From the NCBI GenBank assembly GCA_024643345.1, contig JAHENB010000004.1:60381-124380 (forward strand): a stretch of 64,000 bases of DNA, written 5' to 3'. This document shows positions 17,435 to 25,325 of the stretch, piece after piece; position 1 is the stretch's first letter; every line of letters begins with the position of its first letter. A program made the translations under genes and the position numbers. This stretch comes from Maribacter sp. Its GTDB lineage: Bacteria; Bacteroidota; Bacteroidia; Flavobacteriales; Flavobacteriaceae. The notes below the pieces were generated by a model that worked only from the letters and a program-made list of their open reading frames with translations, did no database searches and was not told the origin of the DNA.

Positions 17435-18570
17435 CTATTCATCCTCTGGTGTTTCTTTAAAAAAAAGTCCAAAAAAACGATTCTTAGTGGAATCATACCG
17501 ATCTAAAAAAATACTGGATTTTCTAGATAGACCGTCCTCCATGAGATAACTAATGGGTTCCAGTATGTCAAAAGTTCTAAACACTTCCTTTGATATGGCC
17601 ATCAGGGGCAAGGCCAAAATCATACCCGACACGCCCCACATATAACCGCCCAGAAAAAGGCCGATGATAATGAACAAAGGATTGATCTTGATACTGGGAC
17701 CCATGACGTTTGGGGTGATCAAATTGCCCTCTATTTGCTGTGCCAGAATATAAAGCCCGACTACCGCCCATGGCTGCCATAAGGTATCGGAGACCATCAG
17801 CATATAACTAAAGGGCAAAATTACACCAATGGTGGTCCCCACATAAGGGATGATTTCAAGAAATCCCGCCAAAAACCCCCAGAAAAAAGGATAGGGAACA
17901 CCAATTAACCACAGTCCAGATCCTATTAACAGGCCAAGCAGCACCATAACCAATCCCTGACCTACCATATACCGTTTGGTAAGTTTTTGTATTTGTTCAA
18001 AAAGTGATTCCAGTTTTTTTCTGGATCTTGGATTTACTTGGGAAAGGAAAAAGTTTTTAAATGCGGTCCTGTATAGGAGTAAAAAGTAGGTAATTAAAAC
18101 AACCATGATCATATTGACCAGTAGGGTAGTGCCAGATAGGAGACTGTCTTGCAGGAAGCCGCTGGAAAAATCAAGGGCTTCGGCAAAATTTTTGGTCATC
18201 CACCTAGAAGAAGCTTCTGGATTGATATGGAGCTGTTGGTTGAACCAATCCATAAACTGCTCGGCAAAATAATTGACCCTTTCATTTACCGAAGATAGTT
18301 CATGGAACAAAATTCGCGCTTGGTTGAAGAAAAACAAGATTACAGCGAACAAAGGCACCACCATGATAACGAAAGATAAAAGTATGGAGAATATCCTATT
18401 ATGGAATTTGCCCTCAAAAAAAGCCGCCACCGGCTTTAACATCAAGGCAAAAAAAAACTGAAGAATAATGGCACAAGAATTACTTTGGCCACGATGGATA
18501 GCCAAATTGTCAAGGCAAGCACGCTAAAAAAGTAAAAAAGATTTGGAAGGTTAAGAGTATATCCCTTCAT
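17435..18570 (-). pseudogene. AI-2E family transporter, frameshifted in a 9-A tract
   Basis: The long frame (17435-18505) encodes an AI-2E/PurR-type permease: several helices, the GVPYPFFWGFLAGFLEIIPYVGT signature and a final GLFLGGYMWGVSGMILALPLMA. Its apparent N-terminus lacks the usual first helices. Another frame begins at ATG 18570 (MKGYTLNLPNLFYFFSVLA, then a hydrophobic helix) and would join the long frame if the A tract at 18449-18457 (nine A on the plus strand) had ten. Thus the gene is broken, phase-variable, or contains a sequencing error. The expected promoter (TGATAATGGTCA with TACCTTTA) fits the 18570 start. Confidence 0.8.
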
Positions 18571-18873
18571 AATTCTATTTTTTTGGTTCAGATAATGATC
18601 GATCAAACGGGCATAGATCTATGGTTTACCAATAGATCACACTTTAATTATAGAAAACGGTAAAGGTAACTCAGCAGCAATTAACTGGGCATGATAATGG
18701 TCAGTTGTTCCCGAAATCATAACAAAGTGGCCGTACTTTTAATTTTTATTTTTTTTAGTCGATTCACGGATTGGGTAATGGCTTCTGGGATTTTAGCGAT
18801 TTAATGAACACCTTGGGTTTCATGGATCGGAATATTAATAGTAAGGGTCTGCTCAACTACCAAGGCAAACCGT
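18571..18873. other. Non-coding stretch upstream of the AI-2E gene
   Basis: 303 bp without a convincing gene. It holds the AI-2E promoter and operator (18661-18703) and AT-rich sequence. The remainder, up to the end of the next minus-strand gene at 18874, shows nothing I can identify. Confidence 0.5.
18661..18703 (-). promoter_or_regulatory. CRP/FNR-type site and promoter of the AI-2E transporter gene
   Basis: TGATAATGGTCA (18692-18703) is centred 29.5 bp from the first base of the -7 box TACCTTTA (minus strand 18668 to 18661). Predicted transcription start is near 18656, 86 nt before the ATG at 18570. Confidence 0.6.
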
Positions 18874-19212
18874 TTATTTGGAAATCATTCTATAGATCAG
18901 TAAGGCCAATGCGATACCGAAGATAGAGGTGTAGATCAACTTGTTGTATTTGGCCAACCAATTAGGCAAAAAAATGTCAAAATTGTCTTTGGTCGAATCA
19001 GAATATTTACGGGCCATAAGGGTCAAGGGACAAAACATTTTGAATACCGCCAACACCAAGCCTTCCAGCAACACCAAAGCCACACAGATCCATACCCATA
19101 GGTCGATGCGGTTTGCAATAACGGCATAGAGCAGATAAAATATCACCACATTGAAGAACAGCCATATCGCCGTATGTACGATCTTGATATAGAACAGTTT
19201 GCTATCGTTCAT
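18874..19212 (-). CDS. Small integral membrane protein, unrecognised
   Basis: A 112-residue protein with three strong hydrophobic segments (about residues 10-30, 38-58 and 90-109). A Cys-Pro-Leu-Thr element (FCPLTLMARKY) after the second helix recalls DUF2784-like proteins, but the match is too loose to name it. A TACTTTTA sequence very near the ATG could be a -7 box, but the leader would be almost absent. The gene lies among stress-type genes on the minus strand; no function can be proposed. Confidence 0.65.
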   Translation of the reverse strand: MNDSKLFYIKIVHTAIWLFFNVVIFYLLYAVIANRIDLWVWICVALVLLEGLVLAVFKMFCPLTLMARKYSDSTKDNFDIFLPNWLAKYNKLIYTSIFGIALALLIYRMISK

Positions 19213-19440
19213 CTTATAAAAGTAAGTTTTGCTTCACCATTTCCATCTTTAGCATTCGCGGAATATCCGTTCTTCATGGGCCATGTTGCATATATTCTAC
19301 ATACCATGCTTTGTACGGTTTAATTTTCAATGTTTTAGTTCGGACACATTATATTGAACGCCCTGCAGATTGAACTTCCCATAAAATGAATGAGGCCATG
19401 TACCAATAAAAAACCTATCGATACTATGCTCATTTTATTT

Positions 19441-19719
19441 TCAGCCAAGCTCCAGATTATTTTTGTTCCAATAGGCCTTGGCCTCCTTTTCCATTTTCGA
19501 TAAGCGTGTATAATAATCTGGAAACTCTTTTAAATGCGCCCAGGCAATCTTTCCCGTTAATTTAAGATCGTCATATGTTAAATTGGTTTCGGGAAATCGG
19601 GTACCGTGTTCGAATTCAACATTGATGCCCAAGGTGAATTCCTTTAGGCTGGTTTTGTTCCAATCAATGCCCAATGCATCACCAATTGCCTTAGCTTCCG
19701 TTTCGTTTAAATTTTTCAT
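19441..19719 (-). CDS. DUF5661-like small protein
   Basis: A 92-residue soluble protein with the sequence pattern of the DUF5661 family: GDALGIDWNKTSLKEFTLGINVEFEHGT, followed by DLKLTGKIAWAHLKEFPDYYTRL. The conserved His and Glu residues (EHGT, AHLKE) suggest a metal or ligand site, but no activity is known to me. A TGACGAAAGTCA site lies 222 bp upstream with a TAAATTTA box at the regular spacing, so it may belong to the same regulon with a long (about 186 nt) leader. Confidence 0.75.
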   Translation of the reverse strand: MKNLNETEAKAIGDALGIDWNKTSLKEFTLGINVEFEHGTRFPETNLTYDDLKLTGKIAWAHLKEFPDYYTRLSKMEKEAKAYWNKNNLELG

Positions 19720-19909
19720 TTTATAATGGTTAGTGGCATGCGTTACCGACAGAAAAATAAAGCTTTTGGCCTTTTTATTTATGTGAGTTCGTAGCTGGGA
19801 TTAAATATATTTTTGAAATCAATATTAGAATTATCCGATTTTTAAAGCTTCCGGTATTTCGTCAAGGTCATCCATACCTAATTAGGATTTAGGACACTGA
19901 CCACCGAAC

Positions 19910-19952
19910 TAAATTTAATACCATAATCAACGATTGGAAATGACGAAAGTCA
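19910..19952 (-). promoter_or_regulatory. CRP/FNR-type site with -7 box facing the DUF5661 gene
   Basis: TGACGAAAGTCA (19941-19952) has its centre 29.5 bp from TAAATTTA on the minus strand (19917 to 19910), a one-mismatch -7 box. Transcription would begin near 19905. Confidence 0.45.
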
Positions 19953-20002
19953 TCTTTAAACAAGAATTTCGGCCCGGCCTTGAACGTAATTTGCCTCCAA
20001 AA

Positions 20003-20045
20003 TGACCCAGATCATTGCTGGGCCGCTATTTGTTTGTTTTCTTAG
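20003..20045 (+). promoter_or_regulatory. CRP/FNR-type site facing the membrane-protein/GerW operon
   Basis: TGACCCAGATCA (20003-20014) overlaps the first in-frame ATG of the downstream frame. At the regular spacing the -7 position reads TTTCTTAG (20038-20045), a poor match, so promoter assignment is weak even though the palindrome itself is good. Confidence 0.4.
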
Positions 20046-20061
20046 CCCAAAAACCCGGAAC

Positions 20062-20562
20062 ATGTGGGCTCTCATACTTTTGGGGTTGCTTATTTTGCTG
20101 GTGGTTTGTTCTTTATGGATACCCATTGAACTCTATATGGATACGGTATCGCAACAATACTTTGTTCGATTGAGAGGTCTTGTAAAGGCCAGCATAGAGG
20201 AGAATGACAAGGAATTGATTCAAATTACCCTTCATGTTTTTTTTAGGAAATTTTATTTCTACCCCTTGCAAAAGATGTTTTCGGAGCGACCCAAAAAAGA
20301 ACCGGAAAGCCGGTCCGGGAAAAAACGAAGGCAAATAGGATTCAAAAAGATAAAGGAACTCATGAAAACATTTAAAGTGAAGCAATTATTGGTCGATATA
20401 GATACCGGAGATTATGTCACCAATGCTAAATTGTATCCGGTTTTTGCATTATTGAACCGGTCTACCGGGTCGTTCACTATCAATTTTGAAGGCAGAAATC
20501 AAATGCTGCTGTTCTTGGAGAACAGGCCCATATATCTTCTAAGATCATTTATTAACCTTTAA
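20062..20562 (+). CDS. Membrane-anchored hypothetical protein preceding GerW
   Basis: From the ATG at 20062 a 166-residue protein begins directly with one membrane helix (MWALILLGLLILLVVCSLWI) and continues as a basic, beta-rich domain with the Lys/Arg-rich stretch KKEPESRSGKKRRQIGFKK near residues 78-96. An earlier ATG at 20002 lies inside an operator and would place 20 polar residues before the helix. Membrane proteins with a DUF2953-like layout often sit before YtfJ/GerW genes in Firmicutes; the present protein has the same layout, and I infer a functional pair. Function unknown. Confidence 0.7.
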   Translation: MWALILLGLLILLVVCSLWIPIELYMDTVSQQYFVRLRGLVKASIEENDKELIQITLHVFFRKFYFYPLQKMFSERPKKEPESRSGKKRRQIGFKKIKELMKTFKVKQLLVDIDTGDYVTNAKLYPVFALLNRSTGSFTINFEGRNQMLLFLENRPIYLLRSFINL

Positions 20563-20573
20563 AACATAAAACC

Positions 20574-20942
20574 ATGGAATTACATTTCGATGAATTATTA
20601 GGAAAAATTACCGATTTTATCAAAACCGAGGCCAATACAAAGACCGTTATCGGGGAGCAATTCGAGTTGGGAGAATTTAAGTGTGTTCCTGTAATCAAGG
20701 TGGGCATGGGATTCGGTTCCGGCGCTTCGGAAAGTACCGAGCCAAAGTCGGGCAAAGGCCAAGGCGGAGGAGCTGGAGCCGGGGTGGGCATCGAACCTAT
20801 AGGGTTTCTCGTGAGTAGGGCAGACCATATTTCATTTCTTGCTGCGGGCAAAACCCATGGCCTTGCCGCGGTTTTTGAAAAAATGCCCGATTTGATAGAG
20901 AAATTTGCCGACAAAAGAAGCAAGGCGAAGGAAACGGCTTAA
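20574..20942 (+). CDS. GerW/YtfJ-family protein
   Basis: A 122-residue protein of the GerW (sporulation YtfJ) family: N-terminal FDELLGKITDFIKTEANTKTVIGEQFELG, a central Gly-rich KVGMGFGSGASES...GQGGGAGAGVGIEPIGFLV and a C-terminal amphipathic helix. In spore formers YtfJ is linked to spore germination, but homologues occur in many non-sporulating bacteria with unknown role. The gene begins 11 bp after the preceding membrane-protein gene, so the two form an operon. Confidence 0.85.
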   Translation: MELHFDELLGKITDFIKTEANTKTVIGEQFELGEFKCVPVIKVGMGFGSGASESTEPKSGKGQGGGAGAGVGIEPIGFLVSRADHISFLAAGKTHGLAAVFEKMPDLIEKFADKRSKAKETA

Positions 20943-21027
20943 GAGCGCCCGTATGTTAATGCTGAGACCCTGGGCAAACGATATTTCCACATTTTATCGA
21001 AGCACCCATTTGACCTAGCTCACCTTT

Positions 21028-21549
21028 TCAGGGGTCGCCCCTTGATTCTTTGATTTTCCTGAGTCTGGCTTTGATAGAAGGTACCTCTTCCTTTTCCAAG
21101 GCTTGAAAAATGGATGCCAAAGATTTTTCAAATCGAATGTTCTGTTTTGAAAGATCAAAAAGCGCCTGAAGGGCATTGACCCTGACGATTTTACCTTCCG
21201 AGGTATCCATAACCCATTTGGTGAGGATGAGCCAAATATGGTGTAATTGGTCATTGGTAAGGGGCACCCTGGAAATGAGCTGAGCTAGGTGCCACTTTAA
21301 TTCCTTATGCCTCGTCCTATCGAAGAGTCGGATCAAATGTGTGATATGCGGTGTTAGGTAGTTTGCATGTTCAATTGTGATCTTTTCAATGGCATCTGCG
21401 GCCCGCATGGCCATTAACCGGTTCTCAGTGGAAAGATATTGGAACAACAGGTCGAAATCGTTTTGAGTTTCGATCATGGGCACCAATTGCGCCACCCCGG
21501 CGGTACTCCGGAAATCGCCACCTTTTAAATAAGGCTCAAAATTTTTCAT
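21028..21549 (-). CDS. HEAT-repeat-like helical protein
   Basis: A soluble protein of about 173 residues (start MKNFEPYLK at 21549; a longer frame to 21579 lacks support) made of paired helices with HEAT-like spacing: FLYLSTENRLMAMRAADAIEKIT-type and HELKWHLAQLISRVPL and VRVNALQALFDLSKQN units. The family usually mediates protein contacts; the partner is unknown. It is the last gene of the minus-strand operon starting at 23338, and lies 65 bp after the CDP-alcohol transferase gene. Confidence 0.65.
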   Translation of the reverse strand: MKNFEPYLKGGDFRSTAGVAQLVPMIETQNDFDLLFQYLSTENRLMAMRAADAIEKITIEHANYLTPHITHLIRLFDRTRHKELKWHLAQLISRVPLTNDQLHHIWLILTKWVMDTSEGKIVRVNALQALFDLSKQNIRFEKSLASIFQALEKEEVPSIKARLRKIKESRGDP

Positions 21550-21614
21550 CAATAGGATTTTTGATAGGGCACCCTTCAATATTCACCCTAGCGTTTTGTA
21601 TCGATATTTTCAAA

Positions 21615-22217
21615 TTAAAGCGATCCAACATCTCCATTCTGAAACCGCCTCTCATCTTTTAAGGCCCAATAAATACCCTTCACATCCTTTACCCATTTGT
21701 CGTAGATGAAAATAAGGGCAATTTCCTCAATGGTTTCCAAAAGTCCCAAGATGATCATCGTATAGAACAACCAGTAGACCGGACCGAAAAAAAGTAACCA
21801 AAGAATAAACACGCCCTGGGTCAGGGCCGATAATTTGGCCAAGTAGGTGTGAAAAGCAGTGGTTTTACCATATTTCCTAAAAGCGATGATCATTTGTAGA
21901 AAGTAGGGTAACAAGACCATGAAAATCAATATAGCGTTCGTTTTGATAAAATCGATTTCAAAAACCAATAGACCCACCAAGCCAATGGCCAAGGTAATCT
22001 GGTCGCCCAAAGAATCCAATTGAGATCCCCGGGCACTGGTAATTTTTAATTTCCTGGCTAAAAAACCATCGATGGCATCCGTGCTGTAACTGATCAAGAG
22101 GAACCATGTAAACCAGGTTCTTTCTCCGAACCAGATCAATCCCATCAACAAGGGCACTGCCATGATGCGGTAAAACGAAAACCAATCGGCGATATTGAAA
22201 TTTTTGAAGGAGTACAT
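21615..22217 (-). CDS. CDP-alcohol phosphatidyltransferase
   Basis: A 200-residue membrane enzyme with the full CDP-alcohol transferase signature D-x2-D-G-x2-A-R-x8-G-x3-D-x3-D, visible as DAIDGFLARKLKITSARGSQLDSLGD (region 22023-22100), embedded in five to six membrane helices. It transfers a phosphatidyl group from CDP-diacylglycerol to an alcohol such as glycerol phosphate or inositol. The acceptor cannot be told. It follows the flavodoxin-like gene by five bases, in one operon with ArsC-like and small proteins. Confidence 0.9.
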   Translation of the reverse strand: MYSFKNFNIADWFSFYRIMAVPLLMGLIWFGERTWFTWFLLISYSTDAIDGFLARKLKITSARGSQLDSLGDQITLAIGLVGLLVFEIDFIKTNAILIFMVLLPYFLQMIIAFRKYGKTTAFHTYLAKLSALTQGVFILWLLFFGPVYWLFYTMIILGLLETIEEIALIFIYDKWVKDVKGIYWALKDERRFQNGDVGSL

Positions 22218-22222
22218 AGGGT

Positions 22223-22741
22223 TCAGTTGGAGGGATTAAGCAAGGGATTAAGCCTGGAAATAATTTTATCTACGACAACGGGGGCGTTTTCGATAATTGA
22301 TTCCCCGGTAAGGGCATCTACATTTTCCATTTTATAATTGCCTTCGCCCGAGGTCGTGAATACCACCAGTTTATTTTTTTGGGCTTCGTTTTTTTGAATG
22401 AAGGATTTTACTGATGCTGGCGGCTTCCAATTCTCCCAGGTATGTATGATGACCAATGCAGTGTAGTCTTCGGGATTAATCTTTTCCAGGTCGCCGATAT
22501 CGATGACTTTAACAAAAATGGGGTCTTGTTGATAATAATTGACAAGACCTTGGGTAACCGTATTTTTAAATACGCTCCCCTGGGTAGCGATTAAAAGTTT
22601 CTGATCTGCTTGAGTCGCATTCACTTCATATGGGATGACCACTTTCATGGAATATCTCCATTGGTACCACAAGAGAAACATCATAAATAGAAGGACCATT
22701 GCCAGTATGGAGTACCCAATTTTTTTGAGACTTTTACCCAT
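22223..22741 (-). CDS. Membrane-anchored flavodoxin-like protein
   Basis: A 172-residue protein with one N-terminal helix (IGYSILAMVLLFMMFLLWYQW) and a soluble domain of alternating strands and helices: KLLIATQGSVFKNTVTQGLVNYY, YTALVIIHTWENWKPP, LVVFTTSGEGNY. The order resembles flavodoxin-fold proteins, with TQGSVFKN at the place of the FMN phosphate loop. A second protein of the same layout lies at 35403-36002. An electron-transfer or sensor role at the membrane is inference. It is preceded by the ArsC-like gene by five bases. Confidence 0.7.
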   Translation of the reverse strand: MGKSLKKIGYSILAMVLLFMMFLLWYQWRYSMKVVIPYEVNATQADQKLLIATQGSVFKNTVTQGLVNYYQQDPIFVKVIDIGDLEKINPEDYTALVIIHTWENWKPPASVKSFIQKNEAQKNKLVVFTTSGEGNYKMENVDALTGESIIENAPVVVDKIISRLNPLLNPSN

Positions 22742-22746
22742 TTCAT

Positions 22747-23112
22747 TTAAATCTTAATGATATCGGATGGGGTACTTACCAAAATGGCTATATTTCCGCG
22801 TAGCGCAATGGGCTGTTTCATGATTTCCGGATTGTGCCTGATCATTTTGATCCAGTCATCATCTGAAAAATCGTGGGGTTCGAATTTCGAAGTATAGGCT
22901 GGGTGGTCCTGGTTCACGAGGTCTGCTATACCAATGCCCAGTTTATCGGCCAATTCGGCAATCTGCGTGCCGGTAAGGGGCGTTTTAAGGATATCGATTT
23001 CCAATATGGGCAAACCCTCCGCTTTGGCATAGGCCAAGGTTTTTTTGAACCGACTTGAATCGGAATTGTAGTACAAGGTGATCTGTCTTTCAGAAGTGGC
23101 AATTTCTCCCAT
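22747..23112 (-). CDS. ArsC/Spx-fold protein without the catalytic cysteine
   Basis: A 121-residue thioredoxin-like ArsC-family protein: ITLYYNSDSSRFKKTLAYAKAEG at the N-terminus matches the family loop, but the position of the active-site Cys (normally NPxCSKSR) is Ser, and no Cys occurs in the protein. The C-terminal part PIALRGNIAILVSTPSDI matches the conserved RP...G region. It cannot act as a reductase by the usual mechanism; an Spx-like regulatory or binding role is possible. It overlaps neither neighbour but is one base pair from the 74-residue gene's end. Confidence 0.8.
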   Translation of the reverse strand: MGEIATSERQITLYYNSDSSRFKKTLAYAKAEGLPILEIDILKTPLTGTQIAELADKLGIGIADLVNQDHPAYTSKFEPHDFSDDDWIKMIRHNPEIMKQPIALRGNIAILVSTPSDIIKI

Positions 23113-23113
23113 C

Positions 23114-23338
23114 TCAACTTTGCTTATCGTTAATTTTATGGGTCACTTTATAGTGTTCCAAAATTTGCTTCAAGCCTTCAAGATAAACTTTCAAGGCTTT
23201 GGTGTCTACCTCTGGATGTACTTCGGAAGGAATGGTCATGGGATTTTCATCCAAGAATTGGTAGAGTTCGGGATAATCAGTTTCTATCATATACGTTAAT
23301 TTGTTGATTTCTTCCAATATTTGCCGCCTGTTGCCCAT
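23114..23338 (-). CDS. Small acidic helical protein, first gene of a minus-strand operon
   Basis: A 74-residue protein, unrecognised. It has two predicted helices (QILEEINKLTYMIETDYPELYQFLDE and VDTKALKVYLEGLKQILEHYK) joined by a Pro-containing loop, no Cys, and a net negative charge. The spacing of two bases to the ArsC-like gene indicates coupling. The promoter is well defined: TGACCAAAATCA centred 29.5 bp from TACATTTA. It therefore belongs to the regulon even though its function is unknown. Confidence 0.75.
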   Translation of the reverse strand: MGNRRQILEEINKLTYMIETDYPELYQFLDENPMTIPSEVHPEVDTKALKVYLEGLKQILEHYKVTHKINDKQS

Positions 23339-23386
23339 GGCCTTAAATTTTATTTATTTGCTTTCCATCCGTATGGTTTGTAACGG

Positions 23387-23429
23387 TAAATGTACTTGGG
23401 CAAATGCTGGAATAAAATGACCAAAATCA
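23387..23429 (-). promoter_or_regulatory. CRP/FNR-type site and promoter of the 23.3-kb minus-strand operon
   Basis: TGACCAAAATCA (23418-23429), centre 29.5 bp from TACATTTA (minus strand 23394 to 23387). Start of transcription predicted near 23382, 44 nt before the first ATG. Confidence 0.65.
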
Positions 23430-23449
23430 TATGGTGCCTCAATAGGGCA

Positions 23450-23492
23450 TGACCGGAGTCATTTTTGTTTTCGCTGGAAAGTTATAGTTTCA
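23450..23492 (+). promoter_or_regulatory. CRP/FNR-type site and promoter of the USP gene
   Basis: TGACCGGAGTCA (23450-23461), centre 29.5 bp from TAGTTTCA (23485-23492). It lies back to back with the site of the divergent operon, 32 bp centre to centre (about three helical turns). Confidence 0.6.
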
Positions 23493-23517
23493 GCGAATCA
23501 ATGTAAATATGCCAAAC

Positions 23518-24363
23518 ATGAAATCAATCCTTTACGCAACCGATTATTCGGAAAATTCCGTCGCCGCTTTACATCTAGCACATACATTGGCCACAAGCCT
23601 TGATGCAATGTTCATCGTGATGCACATTTTCGATATGCCACTTTCCTTATCGAGTCCGGTGACCCTATCCTATCTGAAGAAAGAAGAGCGTTTACTGGTG
23701 GAGCACCGAGAAAAATTAGCTGATTTTTGTGCCTTACATTTGGGAAGACATTGGCAAGATGACCAAACCAAGCTGGTGGTTCAGGAGCACAATTCGGTCA
23801 AAGACGGAATTCTTGAGAAGTTGGTGGCATATCAAATAGATATGTTGGTACTCGGCACGAAGGGTGCCAGTGCCATGAAGGAGTTATTTTTAGGATCTAC
23901 CACCGAAGCCCTTATAAGTTCTGCTCCTTGCGCAGTACTCTCGGTACCGGAAAACTTCCGAACCGATTCCCTGAAGACCTTGGTCTATGCCACAGATTTT
24001 GAACAGGCCGATCTTTTTGCCATTGATCGATTGGTTAAAATCGCCAAAGCCTTCGATGCCAAGGTCAAAGTGTTTCACGTGACCACAAAAAAGGAATATG
24101 CCGGAGATCAGCAAATGGAATGGTTCAAGGACTTATTATTACAAAAAGTGGCGTATGATCAATTAGAATTTGTACTGCGGTATTCAGAGAAGGTTTTAGA
24201 CACTTTGCAAGGATATTTGATCGAAACAAAAGCGGATGTATTGGCTATGTTGGAAAGGGAAGATAGGGGCATATACCGCAAACTTTTCCATCAAGATATT
24301 GTGGTTCGGATGGAATCGAAAATAGATATACCCCTAATTAGCTTCAACGTGGCGGGACTGTAA
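23518..24363 (+). CDS. Tandem-domain universal stress protein
   Basis: A 281-residue two-domain USP starting MKSILYATDYSENS; the ATG at 23509 would add MPN and leave almost no leader. The first domain has the nucleotide-binding pattern GTKGASAMKELFLGST; in the second domain (about residues 145-281) this pattern is degenerate (LAMLEREDRGIYRKLFHQD), so only one site may bind ATP. Such proteins are induced in hypoxia and growth arrest. The gene stands alone, convergent with the SDR gene. Confidence 0.9.
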   Translation: MKSILYATDYSENSVAALHLAHTLATSLDAMFIVMHIFDMPLSLSSPVTLSYLKKEERLLVEHREKLADFCALHLGRHWQDDQTKLVVQEHNSVKDGILEKLVAYQIDMLVLGTKGASAMKELFLGSTTEALISSAPCAVLSVPENFRTDSLKTLVYATDFEQADLFAIDRLVKIAKAFDAKVKVFHVTTKKEYAGDQQMEWFKDLLLQKVAYDQLEFVLRYSEKVLDTLQGYLIETKADVLAMLEREDRGIYRKLFHQDIVVRMESKIDIPLISFNVAGL

Positions 24364-24365
24364 GC

Positions 24366-25310
24366 TTATCTTGACCCAATGCCTTTTGGGCAGGGATGGC
24401 ACATTTCAACGGAATCGATTTTTCCTCGGTCCAGTGCTGCGTATTCAATTTTTGTATGCCATGGACTTGAGACCAATGCTTTGCCCCCTATCATGGTAAA
24501 TCGCCGTTTTATGGTCTTGCGGTTCACCAAGAGCAGCCAATTGCTGAAGCTGGGAAGGTAACGGATGGCAAAGCCGGTGAAGCGACCGAGACGGGTTAGC
24601 GTTATTCTGTTTTTGCGACGGATGATCATATGCTTAATACTTTGGGCAACGGCCTGAGGTTTGGCCAGTTTTATATTGGTTCTCTTGGGAAGATATACCC
24701 AAGAGCCATCTACATCCAATATTGTTTTTTCTGGGTCGTTTTCGGTAAAGCCCACAAAGGCCACGCCCACGTGTATGCCCAAATCAAATAGTTCGATACG
24801 CAGGGCCTCTGCCAATGCGGCCTGGGCCAATTTGGTGGCCGAATAGGCCGAGTTGAACGGCATGCCCCGAAATCCCCCGATACTGTTGATAAAAATGATA
24901 TGTCCCTTTGTTTTTTTGAGATAGGGAATGGCATATTTGCTTAAATGGGCCGAACCATTAAAATTGGTCTCCTCCATAATTTTATAGTTGCCATCGGCCA
25001 TCTCGGCTACGGAACCTCGGCTGCTGACGGCGGCATTATTGATCAAAATATCCAACCTTCCGTAACGCAGGATGGTTTGTTGCACTAAATGTTGGCAACG
25101 TCCTGGAAGTCTAATATCGGCGACTACCGCGGTTACCTTGTAACCTAGTGACCTTAGTTCGGTTTCGGTATTCTTTAACCTGGGTTCGTCCCTGCCGTTT
25201 AAAATGATACTGACCCCATCAGCCGCGAGCGCTGAGGCAATGGCCTTACCGATGCCCATGCTCGATCCGCTTATCAATGCGACCTTTCCCTTTAAATTCC
25301 TTGAATTCAT
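24366..25310 (-). CDS. Short-chain dehydrogenase/reductase
   Basis: A 314-residue classical SDR. The NAD(P) motif is SGSSMGIGKAIA, the NNAA motif is ILINNAAVSSRG, and the catalytic set is Ser in FINSIGG and Tyr/Lys in YSATK. The C-terminus is extended by about 60 residues with Arg-rich segments (RRKNRITLTRLGRF), typical of SDRs associated with membrane lipids. The substrate is unknown. It follows the quinone oxidoreductase gene by 15 bp, in one operon. Confidence 0.88.
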   Translation of the reverse strand: MNSRNLKGKVALISGSSMGIGKAIASALAADGVSIILNGRDEPRLKNTETELRSLGYKVTAVVADIRLPGRCQHLVQQTILRYGRLDILINNAAVSSRGSVAEMADGNYKIMEETNFNGSAHLSKYAIPYLKKTKGHIIFINSIGGFRGMPFNSAYSATKLAQAALAEALRIELFDLGIHVGVAFVGFTENDPEKTILDVDGSWVYLPKRTNIKLAKPQAVAQSIKHMIIRRKNRITLTRLGRFTGFAIRYLPSFSNWLLLVNRKTIKRRFTMIGGKALVSSPWHTKIEYAALDRGKIDSVEMCHPCPKGIGSR

Positions 25311-25325
25311 CGTGCGTTGATTTTG

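Larger units (their letters stand above)
19720..20061. other. Intergenic control region with two palindromic sites
   Basis: 342 bp without a gene. It contains TGACGAAAGTCA (19941-19952) and TGACCCAGATCA (20003-20014), 62 bp apart centre to centre. The left half, next to the DUF5661 gene, would be an untranslated leader if the minus-strand promoter is real. Confidence 0.5.
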
